Assembly (NCBI RefSeq): GCF_900186835.1
Contig: NZ_LT906448.1
Location: 124,001-188,000 of the forward strand
Length of the DNA: 64,000 nt
Origin: Pasteurella dagmatis
GTDB taxonomy: Bacteria; Pseudomonadota; Gammaproteobacteria; Enterobacterales; Pasteurellaceae
Reading direction: 5' to 3'
In this document: positions 26,271-35,133 of the stretch, in pieces
Position numbering within the stretch: position 1 is the stretch's first letter
How the letters are laid out: each line of letters begins with the position of its first letter
Program-made: the position numbers and the translations under genes
The notes under the pieces: generated by a model
Seen by the model: the letters and a program-made list of their open reading frames with translations, nothing else
Database searches by the model: none
What the model was told of the DNA's origin: nothing

Positions 26271-27299
26271 TTACTTATTGAGCTTGATTTTATCAACCCA
26301 TTTGTTGATGAGGTGGTTTCGCATTTCATTTGAACCAAATTTATCAAAGTCATAATTGATCAAATTGAGTTCATTTGGTTTGAGTGCATAAGGTGAAGGT
26401 GCAGCATTGACGTTCGTTGGTACGTGATGTGATTGTGCTTCTTTCCACGATAATTCTTGTGCTTCTTTAGACATCACCCAGTCAGCAAATAATTGTGCAT
26501 TTTTTAAATTACGTGCATCTTTGATGATACTGATTCCACCAAGCTCATAACCCGTGCCTTCACAAGGGACAACTAACTCTATTGGTGCACCATTTGCTTT
26601 CTCAAAAGAATAATTTTGTAAGAAACCAATCCCTATTGTAGTTTCTCCACGAGCGGTATTGCGTGAAGGTGCTGTTCCTGCTTTAGGATACTGAGAAATG
26701 TATTGATCGATTTTTTTCAAATAATCAAACGCTTTTTCTTCACCCCAAAGTTGAACAAATGTCGCTATCGCTGTGTAAGCAGTACCAGAACTTTGTGGAT
26801 CGGCAATTTGAATTTCATTTTTAAAGCGCGGATCAAGTAAGTCTTTCCAACATTTTGGCACCTCATTGATTCCTAACTTTTTCAAACGCTCAGTGTTCAC
26901 ACCAAAGCCTAATACTCCCATATAAACAATAGAACTATAACCATTGCCTAGTGATTGGAATTGAGGCATTACCTCCGAAATTTTTGAAGATTTATATGGG
27001 GTTAATAATCCTAATTCAATCGCTTGTTGGTGGGTATCAAACGGGCCACCATACCATACATCAGCTTGCGGGTTATTTTTTTCTGCATCGATTTTAGCCA
27101 GGGTGCTGCCAGAGCTATTGCGAATAAAAGAGGTCTTTACATCATATTTTTTTTCGAACCCCTGTACCGCTTTTTCACACACAACATTTTGAGCACTACA
27201 ATAAACCGTCAGGCGTCCTTCTGCATTAGCTTGTAATGCTAGAAGTGCGCTACCGAATAAAAGTGCGGTCGAAATAGTGGAAATTTTGAAAGTGTTCAT
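26271..27299 (-). CDS. afuA: AfuA-type periplasmic binding protein, second copy
   Basis: A 342-residue paralogue with almost the same signal peptide as copy 3, encoded by a nearly identical DNA tract, but a clearly diverged mature chain. Fold motifs are kept (DVWYGGPFDT, ADPQSSGTAYTAIATF, VVPCEGTGYE). At the presumed ligand positions it has Gln228 and Asn229 instead of His-Asp, with Glu252 kept. It also lacks the Asp-Pro-Ala-Lys segment found in the other two near residue 117. These changes suggest a different ligand or a lost one. It starts 8 bases after copy 1. Confidence 0.9.
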   Translation of the reverse strand: MNTFKISTISTALLFGSALLALQANAEGRLTVYCSAQNVVCEKAVQGFEKKYDVKTSFIRNSSGSTLAKIDAEKNNPQADVWYGGPFDTHQQAIELGLLTPYKSSKISEVMPQFQSLGNGYSSIVYMGVLGFGVNTERLKKLGINEVPKCWKDLLDPRFKNEIQIADPQSSGTAYTAIATFVQLWGEEKAFDYLKKIDQYISQYPKAGTAPSRNTARGETTIGIGFLQNYSFEKANGAPIELVVPCEGTGYELGGISIIKDARNLKNAQLFADWVMSKEAQELSWKEAQSHHVPTNVNAAPSPYALKPNELNLINYDFDKFGSNEMRNHLINKWVDKIKLNK

Positions 27300-27307
27300 A
27301 GGTACTC

Positions 27308-28345
27308 CTATTTATTCAATTTCACTTCTTCAACCCATTTGCTGATTAAGCGTTTGCGTTCTTCTGCCGCACCATATTTTTCAAAATCATAATTGATTAA
27401 GTTGAGTTTAGTTGGATCGAATGCTGTCGGTGATTGTTCTGCAGTTGTGTTTGTTAAGATTTGTAAACTTTTACCTTGTTTCCACGCTAATTCTTGACCT
27501 TCTTTTGATAATGCCCAGTCCACAAAGCGTTTAGCATTATCTAAGTTACGTGCGCCTTTTAGAATACTTACACCACCAAGTTCATAACCGGTTCCTTCAC
27601 AAGGTACAATCATTTCGATTGGTGCACCTTGTTGTTTTTGTAATGCATAATCGTGTAAGAAACCAATACCGATTGTTGATTCACCGCGAGCGGTATTATT
27701 TGATGGAGTGATACCCGATTTAGTGTATTGTGAAATGTTTGGATGGAGTTGTTTGAAGTAATCAAATGCACCACTTTCTCCCCACAGTTGAACAAAAGTT
27801 GCAATTGCTGTATAAGCTGTGCCAGAACTTTGTGGGTCTGCAATTTGAATTTCACCTTTAAGGCGTGGGTCAGTTAAATCTTTCCAACATTTTGGTACGT
27901 CATTTATACCAAGTTTTTTTAAACGCTCGGTATTTACACCAAAACCTAAAATTCCCATATAAATTGCAGAGGTGTAGTTACCTTTTATTTTAGCTGGGTC
28001 TTGGAAGCGTGGTATAATTTGATCCACATTTGGCGAACGATATGCTTCAAGTAAGCCTAATTCACCTGCTTGAGATTGGGGATCGAAAGTACCGCCATAC
28101 CAAACATCTGCTTGAGGGTTGTTTTTTTCAGCTTCGATCTTAGCGAATGTACTGCCTGAGCCGTTACGAATAAAAGAAGTTTTGACATCGTGTTTTTCAC
28201 CAAAGGCCTTCATTTCAGCCTCACACATTTCATTGGTTGCACTACAATAAACCACGAGGCGACCTTTCGCATTAGCATTGCTTACAAATACAGTGATACT
28301 TAAAAGTGCGGTTGAAATTGCAAGTGTAAATTTATTAAGTCTCAT
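27308..28345 (-). CDS. afuA: AfuA-type periplasmic binding protein, first copy (promoter-proximal)
   Basis: A 345-residue binding protein with a different signal peptide from the other two (MRLNKFTLAISTALLSITVF, then VSNANA|KGR). It keeps His231, Asp232 and Glu255. With a 26-residue signal peptide these become mature 205, 206 and 229, exactly the residues I recall contacting glucose-6-phosphate in A. pleuropneumoniae AfuA. It is therefore the most likely orthologue of that protein. It is the first gene of the transcript, with GAGAGG upstream of the ATG and a CRP-like site 86-101 bases upstream. Confidence 0.92.
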   Translation of the reverse strand: MRLNKFTLAISTALLSITVFVSNANAKGRLVVYCSATNEMCEAEMKAFGEKHDVKTSFIRNGSGSTFAKIEAEKNNPQADVWYGGTFDPQSQAGELGLLEAYRSPNVDQIIPRFQDPAKIKGNYTSAIYMGILGFGVNTERLKKLGINDVPKCWKDLTDPRLKGEIQIADPQSSGTAYTAIATFVQLWGESGAFDYFKQLHPNISQYTKSGITPSNNTARGESTIGIGFLHDYALQKQQGAPIEMIVPCEGTGYELGGVSILKGARNLDNAKRFVDWALSKEGQELAWKQGKSLQILTNTTAEQSPTAFDPTKLNLINYDFEKYGAAEERKRLISKWVEEVKLNK

Positions 28346-28430
28346 ATTAAATACCTCTCTAAGTCAATTGTAATAGATGGAATAGGTTTACATTAAAATT
28401 CAAATGCTACCTGAAAGATGAAAGGAATAC

Positions 28431-28446
28431 CGTGAGAGTTATCACA
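28431..28446. promoter_or_regulatory. candidate CRP site in the afuA-udk divergent region
   Basis: CGTGAGAGTTATCACA matches TGTGA-N6-TCACA at 9 of 10 positions. It lies 86-101 bases upstream of the first afuA and 125 bases upstream of udk. Carbon-status control would fit a sugar-phosphate transporter. Confidence 0.55.
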
Positions 28447-28570
28447 AAATCAAGATAAAGTAGCAGATAGGCTGCTTTTTTGCAGTAATCCGGTATTACT
28501 TGCTATCAAAATGGTATTTTTTTCTTTATAATTTACAGAATAAATTTACAGTTCTTTTAGGTTATCAAAT

Positions 28571-29221
28571 ATGCCAAATTCAATCCCTTCATCTAGTATT
28601 ATTATTGCGATTGCTGGTGCTTCAGCATCAGGAAAAAGTTTAATTGCCTCTACTGTTCATCGTGAGCTTTGTGATGAGTTAGGTTGTGAAGAAATTGGTA
28701 TTATTTCTGAAGATTCTTACTACAAAGATCAAAGTCACCTTGCATTTGAAGAACGCATCAAAACTAATTATGACCACCCAAATTCAATGGATCGAGATCT
28801 TCTGATCGAGCACCTCAAAACATTAAAAGCGGGAAAAGCAGTTGATATCCCCGTTTATAGCTATGTAGATCATACACGTACTGATGAAATTACTCATTTT
28901 GAGCCGAAAAAAGTAATTATCCTTGAAGGTATTTTATTGCTGACTGATGAACGTTTACGCGATGAAGTGAGCGTTTCGGTATTCGTTGATGCACCGTTAG
29001 ATATTTGTTTTATTCGTCGTTTACAGAGAGATATGAAAGAACGTGGGCGTTCGCTTGAGTCTGTTGTAGAACAGTACCGCAAAACCGTGCGACCAATGTT
29101 CTTGCAATTTATTGAACCTTCTAAACAATATGCGGATATTATCATTCCTCGAGGTGGGAAAAACCGTATCGCCATTAATATGTTAAAGGCGCAAATTAGA
29201 CAATTACTAGCTAAACGCTAA
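28571..29221 (+). CDS. udk: uridine kinase
   Basis: A 216-residue P-loop kinase that phosphorylates uridine and cytidine in pyrimidine salvage. Walker A is GASASGKS near residue 16. Other family motifs are [31 protein letters not shown] and the [13 protein letters not shown] lid region. Length is close to E. coli Udk (213). dcd follows after 11 bases, the same pair as in E. coli and H. influenzae, so pyrimidine nucleotide genes are co-transcribed. Confidence 0.96.
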   Translation: MPNSIPSSSIIIAIAGASASGKSLIASTVHRELCDELGCEEIGIISEDSYYKDQSHLAFEERIKTNYDHPNSMDRDLLIEHLKTLKAGKAVDIPVYSYVDHTRTDEITHFEPKKVIILEGILLLTDERLRDEVSVSVFVDAPLDICFIRRLQRDMKERGRSLESVVEQYRKTVRPMFLQFIEPSKQYADIIIPRGGKNRIAINMLKAQIRQLLAKR

Positions 29222-29232
29222 GGAAACTTACG

Positions 29233-29817
29233 ATGAGATTATGTGATACTGATATTGAGCGTTATTTAGATGAAGGCATCATTTCACTGACCCCTCGTCC
29301 TGAAAATGACAAAATTAATGGAGCAACCATTGATGTACGTTTAGGTAACTCTTTCCGTGTTTTTCGTGAACATTCTGCACCTTTTATTGATTTAAGCGGG
29401 CCGAAAGAAGAAGTCTCCGCACAGCTAGAATCTGTGATGAGTGAAGAGATTCTGATTGAAGATAATGAAGCTTTCTTTTTACACCCAGGTGAATTGGCTC
29501 TCGCAACAACACTAGAGTCCGTAAAATTACCTGCCAATATTATTGGTTGGTTAGATGGTCGCTCTTCTCTGGCTCGTTTAGGTTTAATGGTACATGTGAC
29601 TGCACATCGTATTGATCCAGGTTGGGAAGGTCGTATAGTACTAGAGTTTTTTAATTCCGGTAAGTTACCCCTAGCTCTACGTCCTAATATGGTAATCGGT
29701 GCCTTGAGCTTTGAAGTATTAAGCGGTTCAGCAGCACGCCCATATAGTAGTCGTAAAAATGCTAAATATAAAAATCAGCAAAGTGCGGTTGCTAGCCGAA
29801 TTGATGAGGATAAATAA
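29233..29817 (+). CDS. dcd: dCTP deaminase
   Basis: A 194-residue trimeric enzyme that deaminates dCTP to dUTP, the main source of dTTP precursor. The signature [17 protein letters not shown] with the catalytic Glu further on ([18 protein letters not shown]) is present. Length is close to the E. coli enzyme (193). An uptake signal lies in the last codons (29781-29789). The stop is one base before the ATG of the next gene, so the two are coupled. Confidence 0.96.
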   Translation: MRLCDTDIERYLDEGIISLTPRPENDKINGATIDVRLGNSFRVFREHSAPFIDLSGPKEEVSAQLESVMSEEILIEDNEAFFLHPGELALATTLESVKLPANIIGWLDGRSSLARLGLMVHVTAHRIDPGWEGRIVLEFFNSGKLPLALRPNMVIGALSFEVLSGSAARPYSSRKNAKYKNQQSAVASRIDEDK

Positions 29818-29818
29818 A

Positions 29819-31048
29819 ATGTGGAAAAAACTCATTGTTGCTTTCAGTGTAATGATTGTTTTAGTGTGCATAGTGGGTTATGTGCAATTACAACGAGTGA
29901 ATGATGAGTTGACACAGCGCTTGAAGCAACAGAATATTATTTTTCAAACGCTTGATTTTGATCTTTATCCTAACACTCAATTGACATTATCTAATGCTAA
30001 TTGGGATAATCCTCAAAAGGATGCTAAAGTGCGGTCTATTTTTGCAGAGAAATTGCATTTAGAGCTGGACTTTTGGTCATTATTCCAACCACAAAATGCG
30101 GTGAGAAAATTGAGTTTTGAAAACGCAAAATTGTGGTCAAATGAAAAGAAAGAACCTGAATTTAGCAAAATTAATGGCGAAATTACAGGTGATTTTTTTC
30201 TTGATACTCAAAGATTTTCTTTTGCAAATGCAGAAGTGAATATTCGTTTTGATAAACCAATTTTACTTAACACGAAACAAATCAAGCTTTCTATTGCTAA
30301 AGGTGAAATTCTTCGTATAGCCCACTTGCAATACCAGTTTCAATGGGATTATGTACGTTTAAATGGCGAAGATTTTCCGTTCTTGAAAGCACAACTGAAT
30401 ATGAACTCACCTAGAGTGCTTGAGTTAAATGGTCAAATTGACTACTTAAATCAACGTTCTTCATCGACTTTTACGTTGAATGCACAATCAGATTCGATAT
30501 CAGCTAAAAAAATACATATTCAAGGGGAAAATATTATTGCAGAACAGTGGCTGAAAGTGCTTGATTTACCTCTATTAATCTCTGGTACCACAGCATTGGT
30601 GGGGGATCTGATGGTATATGAAAATCAAGCTAAAAATGGCGAGTTTAATATTTCAGTACAACAAGGTGAATTGAAAGGATTAAATTTGCTTACTTTAGTG
30701 AAAAAATATTTACCTATAAATATTGATGAACAGCCGTTAAAAGAAAAAAATACGGATACTTCATTTGATTCTATGACTGCTAATGTCAAATGGGATAAAA
30801 ATAATGCGTGGTTAAATCAACTTGTGCTTAAAACAAAATATATTACCGTAACTGGTAATGGCAGCGCAGACTTAGCAACAATGCAATGTGATATTACCTT
30901 AAATTTAGGTTTAAGCCAGTTAGAATATGATTATTTCCAATTACCAATTCGTTTTTTTGATAACTGCCATTCACCCCAATATAAAGTCGAATTTAATAAA
31001 AATTTCCGCCATCAGTTGAAAACTATCCTAAAAGAAAAATTCCGATAA
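29819..31048 (+). CDS. AsmA-family envelope protein
   Basis: A 409-residue protein with one N-terminal membrane helix (KKLIVAFSVMIVLVCIVGYV) and a long beta-rich periplasmic part. The C-terminal AsmA-like section has LVGDLMVYENQAKNGEFNIS, then VQQGELKGLNLLTLV, and ends with the family's GNGSADLATMQCDITL pattern. AsmA-type proteins are thought to form grooves that move phospholipids between membranes; E. coli AsmA also follows dcd. I start at ATG 29819, one base after the dcd stop, instead of a longer frame from 29759 that lies inside dcd. An uptake signal lies at 30027-30035. Confidence 0.85.
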   Translation: MWKKLIVAFSVMIVLVCIVGYVQLQRVNDELTQRLKQQNIIFQTLDFDLYPNTQLTLSNANWDNPQKDAKVRSIFAEKLHLELDFWSLFQPQNAVRKLSFENAKLWSNEKKEPEFSKINGEITGDFFLDTQRFSFANAEVNIRFDKPILLNTKQIKLSIAKGEILRIAHLQYQFQWDYVRLNGEDFPFLKAQLNMNSPRVLELNGQIDYLNQRSSSTFTLNAQSDSISAKKIHIQGENIIAEQWLKVLDLPLLISGTTALVGDLMVYENQAKNGEFNISVQQGELKGLNLLTLVKKYLPINIDEQPLKEKNTDTSFDSMTANVKWDKNNAWLNQLVLKTKYITVTGNGSADLATMQCDITLNLGLSQLEYDYFQLPIRFFDNCHSPQYKVEFNKNFRHQLKTILKEKFR

Positions 31049-31051
31049 TGT

Positions 31052-32239
31052 ATGTTAACTATTGAAACCGTAAAGCGGATAAAATTCGCTCGTGTACTGA
31101 CACTTGCTGCCGCTGGATTTATTTTTAATACTACCGAATTTATTCCTGTCGCATTACTTTCCGATATTGCCGCTAGCTTTGAAATGCCAATTTCTCAAAC
31201 AGGGCTAATGATTACTGTGTATGCTTGGATCGTTTCCTTATTATCGTTGCCCTTTATGCTAATGACGGCTAATTTAGAACGTCGTAGTTTATTACTAAAA
31301 TTAGTTGCCTTATTTTTCGTTAGCCATGTGATTTCCGTTATTGCTTGGGACTTTTGGGTATTGCTAATTGGTCGGATCGGAGTTGCTTGTGCACACGCCA
31401 TTTTCTGGGCGATTATGACATCGTTAATTGTCCGAGTCGCACCGAAAGATAAAAAAGCACAAGCTATAGGCTTACTTGCGATTGGTTGTTCTTTAGCTAT
31501 GGTATTGGGTTTGCCATTGGGGCGAATTATTGGACAATCTCTAGGTTGGCGCGCTACTTTTGCCGCAATTACCTTGATCTCATTTATTATTCTGATTCTG
31601 CTTTATAAATTATTACCACACTTGCCAAGTAAAAATGCGGGCTCACTAAAAAGTATTCCAATGCTATTTAAGCGCCCTCTATTAGTGGGATTATATACGT
31701 TAACTATTATCATTATTTCAGCACATTTTACAGCATACAGTTATGTTGAGCCTTTTATGCTTAAAATTGGACAAATGACAGGGAATATGACGACAATTAT
31801 TTTATTAGTTTTTGGTTTCTCTGGTATTACGGCAAGTTTATTATTTAACCGTTTTCATAATTATGGACCCGCAAAATTTTTGACTATTTCAATGGTAATT
31901 CTCGTCTTATCATTAGCTTTATTACACCTTTTTAGAGGTAATCAATGGTCAATGTTTTTACTTACTTTCTTATGGGGGATTGGAATTTCAGGTATCGGCT
32001 TGAGCTTGCAAATCCGAGTGTTGCAACTAGCACCTGATGCAACAGATGTCGCAATGGCGATTTATTCAGGCATTTATAATATTGGTATCGGTGGTGGAGC
32101 GTTATTAGGTAATTTAGTAATGCAACAAGTAGGCTTGGAAAATATAGGTTTATCAGGTGCATTATTTGCTTTATGCGGATTAGTTATCTTCCTTACTATT
32201 CATTTACGCTATCGGTATAAACCATTGCAACGTAGCTAA
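31052..32239 (+). CDS. sotB: sugar efflux transporter, major facilitator family
   Basis: A 395-residue inner-membrane transporter with 12 predicted helices. The N-terminus AAGFIFNTTEFIPVALLSDI matches SotB (YdeA)-type sugar efflux carriers, and the order udk-dcd-asmA-sotB is the same as in H. influenzae. In E. coli SotB exports arabinose and IPTG. The helix 5 motif GCSLAMVLGLPLGRIIGQSLGW (shown in parts: LGLPLGRIIG) is typical of drug/proton antiporters. It begins 3 bases after the AsmA-like stop. A strong terminator made from two uptake signals follows. Confidence 0.88.
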   Translation: MLTIETVKRIKFARVLTLAAAGFIFNTTEFIPVALLSDIAASFEMPISQTGLMITVYAWIVSLLSLPFMLMTANLERRSLLLKLVALFFVSHVISVIAWDFWVLLIGRIGVACAHAIFWAIMTSLIVRVAPKDKKAQAIGLLAIGCSLAMVLGLPLGRIIGQSLGWRATFAAITLISFIILILLYKLLPHLPSKNAGSLKSIPMLFKRPLLVGLYTLTIIIISAHFTAYSYVEPFMLKIGQMTGNMTTIILLVFGFSGITASLLFNRFHNYGPAKFLTISMVILVLSLALLHLFRGNQWSMFLLTFLWGIGISGIGLSLQIRVLQLAPDATDVAMAIYSGIYNIGIGGGALLGNLVMQQVGLENIGLSGALFALCGLVIFLTIHLRYRYKPLQRS

Positions 32240-32265
32240 CCTACTAATTTTTCTATTAATTATTC

Positions 32266-32315
32266 AATAAAAGTGCGGTCGAAATCTTAAAAGTTTTTAC
32301 CGCACTTTTATTTTA
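32266..32315. terminator. terminator built from an inverted uptake-signal pair
   Basis: AATAAAAGTGCGGT and ACCGCACTTTTATT form a 14-bp perfect stem with a 19-base loop, followed by TTT. It lies after sotB and can also act for minus-strand transcripts of tRNA-Ser. Confidence 0.85.
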
Positions 32316-32403
32316 GAATATTAGTCGAAATGAGATACAAATAAAGTGAGTATGGGAAAGAAATGGGATTTTTATAAGAAGGTAAAAAAATTGGTATTAA
32401 AAA

Positions 32404-32493
32404 TGGCGGTGAGAGAGGGATTTGAACCCTCGATACACTTTCGCATATACACGCTTTCCAGGCGTGCTCCTTCAACCACTCGGACATCTCACC
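32404..32493 (-). tRNA. tRNA-Ser (anticodon GGA)
   Basis: A 90-base class II tRNA on the minus strand with encoded CCA. The acceptor stem is GGTGAGA / TCTCACC, the anticodon stem-loop ACGCCTGGAAAGCGT gives anticodon GGA, a long variable arm follows, and the T arm is GGTTCAAATCC. Confidence 0.96.
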
Positions 32494-32511
32494 ATTTTGA
32501 ACAGGGTGTGA

Positions 32512-32540
32512 ACTATAAAAATTTAACGTAATTTAGTCAA
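32512..32540 (-). promoter_or_regulatory. promoter of tRNA-Ser
   Basis: On the minus strand TTGACT, a 17-base spacer and TATAGT are followed by a GC-richer stretch and then the tRNA 18 bases after the -10. This is nearly ideal sigma-70 spacing. Confidence 0.75.
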
Positions 32541-32625
32541 GTATTTTTTGCGTTAGAACATAAAACATCAGCTTAAATTGAGATAAAATAAACACCTCAT
32601 TAGATTTTTATTTTTTGGGTTATAT

Positions 32626-34365
32626 ATGTTAAAAAAATGGTTCTTGACCAAAAATGTATTTTTAGCGGTAAAGCCGTTTAGCGCATTAAGAGATAGTTTT
32701 CGTGCAGGATACTCAAAACAGCACTTAGTCAGAGATATTATTGCAGGCTTAACTGTAGGAGTAATAGCCATTCCTTTATCAATGGCGTTAGCAATAGCAA
32801 GTGGTGTTCCCCCTCAACATGGTTTATATACAGCAATTGTGGCGGGGATGATTATTGCATTAGCGGGAGGTTCTCGTTTTAATGTATCAGGACCAACTGC
32901 TGCATTTGTTGTGATCTTGTATCCAGTTACCCAACAATTTGGTTTAAGTGGCCTATTAATGGCAACTTTGCTTTCAGGACTTATTTTGGTTTTAATGGCA
33001 CTATTCCGTTTAGGTCGCTTAATTGAATACATTCCGCTACCTGTTACCCTTGGCTTTACTTGTGGCATCGGGATTGTGATTGCCACATTACAAATTAAAG
33101 ATTTCCTTGGTTTAACTATCGAGGCAATGCCATCACATTATTTGGGTAAAGTGCAAGTAATTGCCGAGGCGTTACCTAGCATCAACTGGGCTGATGCAGG
33201 TGTTGGTATTATGACTTTACTTATATTAACACAATGGCATAAGTTACGTTTACCCATTCCTGGACATTTGCCTGCGGTGATGATTGCGACTTTATTGTCT
33301 TTGGGGTTAATCTCATTTGACTTCCAAGTAGCAACGATTGGCTCTGCTTTTCAATATACCTTATCTGATGGTACAACCGGTTTTGGTATTCCAAATGCCT
33401 TGCCTGAATTTATTTTGCCTTGGAATATTCCTAATGCACAGGGTGAGTTAATCGAATGGAATTTAACAACAATTCAAACCTTACTGCCAGCCGCGTTTTC
33501 AATGGCTGTATTAGGGGCGATTGAGTCCTTATTGTGTGCGGTGATTTTAGATAATATGACAGATACTAAACACCACTCAAATAACGAATTATTGGCTCAA
33601 GGTTTAGGGAATATCGCTGCACCATTTTTAGGTGGTATTACTGCTACAGCAGCAATTGCTCGTTCAGTAGCAAATGTCAAGGCTGGTGCAGTGTCTCCTA
33701 TTTCTAGTGTTATTCACGCACTTTTAGTACTCTTTGCGTTACTTTTCTTTGCTAATGCATTGTCTTATTTACCACTTTCTTCAATGGCTGCATTGTTGTT
33801 GGTCGTCGCGTGGAATATGGCTAATATTCCTCAAATTATCCAATTGATTCGCCGTTCAGGTCGTAATGAAATTGCCGTTTTGCTCACTTGTTTAGTGCTA
33901 ACTGTGATTTTCGATATGGTAATTGCGATTACTGTTGGTGTGTTATTGGCGAGTCTATTGTTTATTCGTACTATTGCAGAAATGACAAAATCCATTGAAA
34001 TTGCTCATCCAGAAGATTTAGATGATGTACTAGTTTATCGCATTAGCGGACCGCTCTTTTTTGCTGCAGCAGATAATTTATTTGCGGATTTACACGATAA
34101 AACGGTTCATACCGATCATGAAATTAAGCATATTGTATTGCAATGTGATGCAGTTACAGTGCTGGATACCGGGGGAATTCACGCCTTAACCCGCTTCGTT
34201 CAACATATGTTGCCACATCAGCAACTATATATGTGTAATATGCAGTTTCAGCCGTTACGGATGATTGTGAAATCTAATACAGTGAATGAAATTCAGAAAA
34301 TCAATTTTGCTTCTGATTTACAAGATGCATTTAATAAAATCAGAGTGTTTGAGCAACAAGCATAA
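32626..34365 (+). CDS. SulP-family anion transporter with STAS domain
   Basis: A 579-residue membrane transporter of the SLC26/SulP family. The first signature [20 protein letters not shown] begins near residue 38 and continues [19 protein letters not shown]-terminal cytoplasmic STAS domain (about residues 470-575) has the [19 protein letters not shown] motif. Bacterial homologues carry sulfate, bicarbonate or, for E. coli DauA (YchM), C4-dicarboxylates. The architecture is close to DauA (559 residues) but the substrate cannot be read from the sequence. The gene stands next to tRNA-Ser and 21 bases before eda, with AAGGAG between, so they may be co-transcribed. Confidence 0.9.
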   Translation: MLKKWFLTKNVFLAVKPFSALRDSFRAGYSKQHLVRDIIAGLTVGVIAIPLSMALAIASGVPPQHGLYTAIVAGMIIALAGGSRFNVSGPTAAFVVILYPVTQQFGLSGLLMATLLSGLILVLMALFRLGRLIEYIPLPVTLGFTCGIGIVIATLQIKDFLGLTIEAMPSHYLGKVQVIAEALPSINWADAGVGIMTLLILTQWHKLRLPIPGHLPAVMIATLLSLGLISFDFQVATIGSAFQYTLSDGTTGFGIPNALPEFILPWNIPNAQGELIEWNLTTIQTLLPAAFSMAVLGAIESLLCAVILDNMTDTKHHSNNELLAQGLGNIAAPFLGGITATAAIARSVANVKAGAVSPISSVIHALLVLFALLFFANALSYLPLSSMAALLLVVAWNMANIPQIIQLIRRSGRNEIAVLLTCLVLTVIFDMVIAITVGVLLASLLFIRTIAEMTKSIEIAHPEDLDDVLVYRISGPLFFAAADNLFADLHDKTVHTDHEIKHIVLQCDAVTVLDTGGIHALTRFVQHMLPHQQLYMCNMQFQPLRMIVKSNTVNEIQKINFASDLQDAFNKIRVFEQQA

Positions 34366-34386
34366 GGTCTTTAAAAGGAGATAAGA

Positions 34387-35031
34387 ATGGCTTACACCAC
34401 TGCACAAATAATTGAAAAATTACGTTCTTTACAGGTGATTCCTGTGATCGCATTAGAAAATGCAGAAGATATTTTGCCTTTGGCAGATAGCTTAAGCCAA
34501 AATGGTTTGCCAGTGGTTGAAATTACTTTCCGCTCACAGGTTGCGGAGCAAGCAATTCGCTTATTATGCGAGAAACGTTCGGATATTTTTATTGCCGCAG
34601 GAACTGTTTTAACCCAAGAGCAAGTTATTAAAGCTAAAAATGCAGGTGCAGATTGTGTGGTGACACCTGGTTTTAATCCTAAAATAGTAGAACTTTGTCA
34701 AAACCTTGACTTTCCAATCATTCCTGGCGTGAATAATCCAATGGCAATTGAGGCTGCTTTAGATATGGGGAATAATGTAGTGAAGTTTTTCCCTGCTGAA
34801 GCATCGGGCGGTGTATCAATGATTAAAGCGTTATTAGGACCTTACCCAATGTTACAAATTATGCCAACAGGGGGGATTGGGTTAAAGAATATTAAGGATT
34901 ATTTAAATATTCCTCAGGTTATAGCTTGCGGTGGTTCTTGGTTTGTTGAAAAAAATCTTATTCAACAACAGAATTGGGATGAAATTGGGCGTTTGACACG
35001 TGAAGTGATAGCACATATTAAGATTAAATAA
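34387..35031 (+). CDS. eda: KHG/KDPG aldolase
   Basis: A 214-residue class I aldolase that splits 2-keto-3-deoxy-6-phosphogluconate to pyruvate and glyceraldehyde-3-phosphate, and also 4-hydroxy-2-oxoglutarate. Catalytic features are the Glu and Arg of PVVEITFRSQVAEQAI and the Schiff-base Lys in GNNVVKFFPAEASGG. The phosphate-binding region is MPTGGIGLKN. AAGGAG precedes the ATG. An uptake signal follows the gene at 35036-35044. Confidence 0.95.
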   Translation: MAYTTAQIIEKLRSLQVIPVIALENAEDILPLADSLSQNGLPVVEITFRSQVAEQAIRLLCEKRSDIFIAAGTVLTQEQVIKAKNAGADCVVTPGFNPKIVELCQNLDFPIIPGVNNPMAIEAALDMGNNVVKFFPAEASGGVSMIKALLGPYPMLQIMPTGGIGLKNIKDYLNIPQVIACGGSWFVEKNLIQQQNWDEIGRLTREVIAHIKIK

Positions 35032-35133
35032 TAAAAAGTGCGGTTGTTTTTTGTCTTTTTTCTGTACATTTGAATTATTTTACTGATAAATTGTCTAATC
35101 TAATTCTGATAGAGTCTTATAAGGAAAGTGAAT

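Noticed and set aside
21928-28345. Iron (ferric) ABC transporter annotation for the afu cluster
   Set aside because: The binding proteins show no paired iron-binding tyrosines, and characterised AfuABC imports hexose phosphates. I keep the afu names only as gene symbols.
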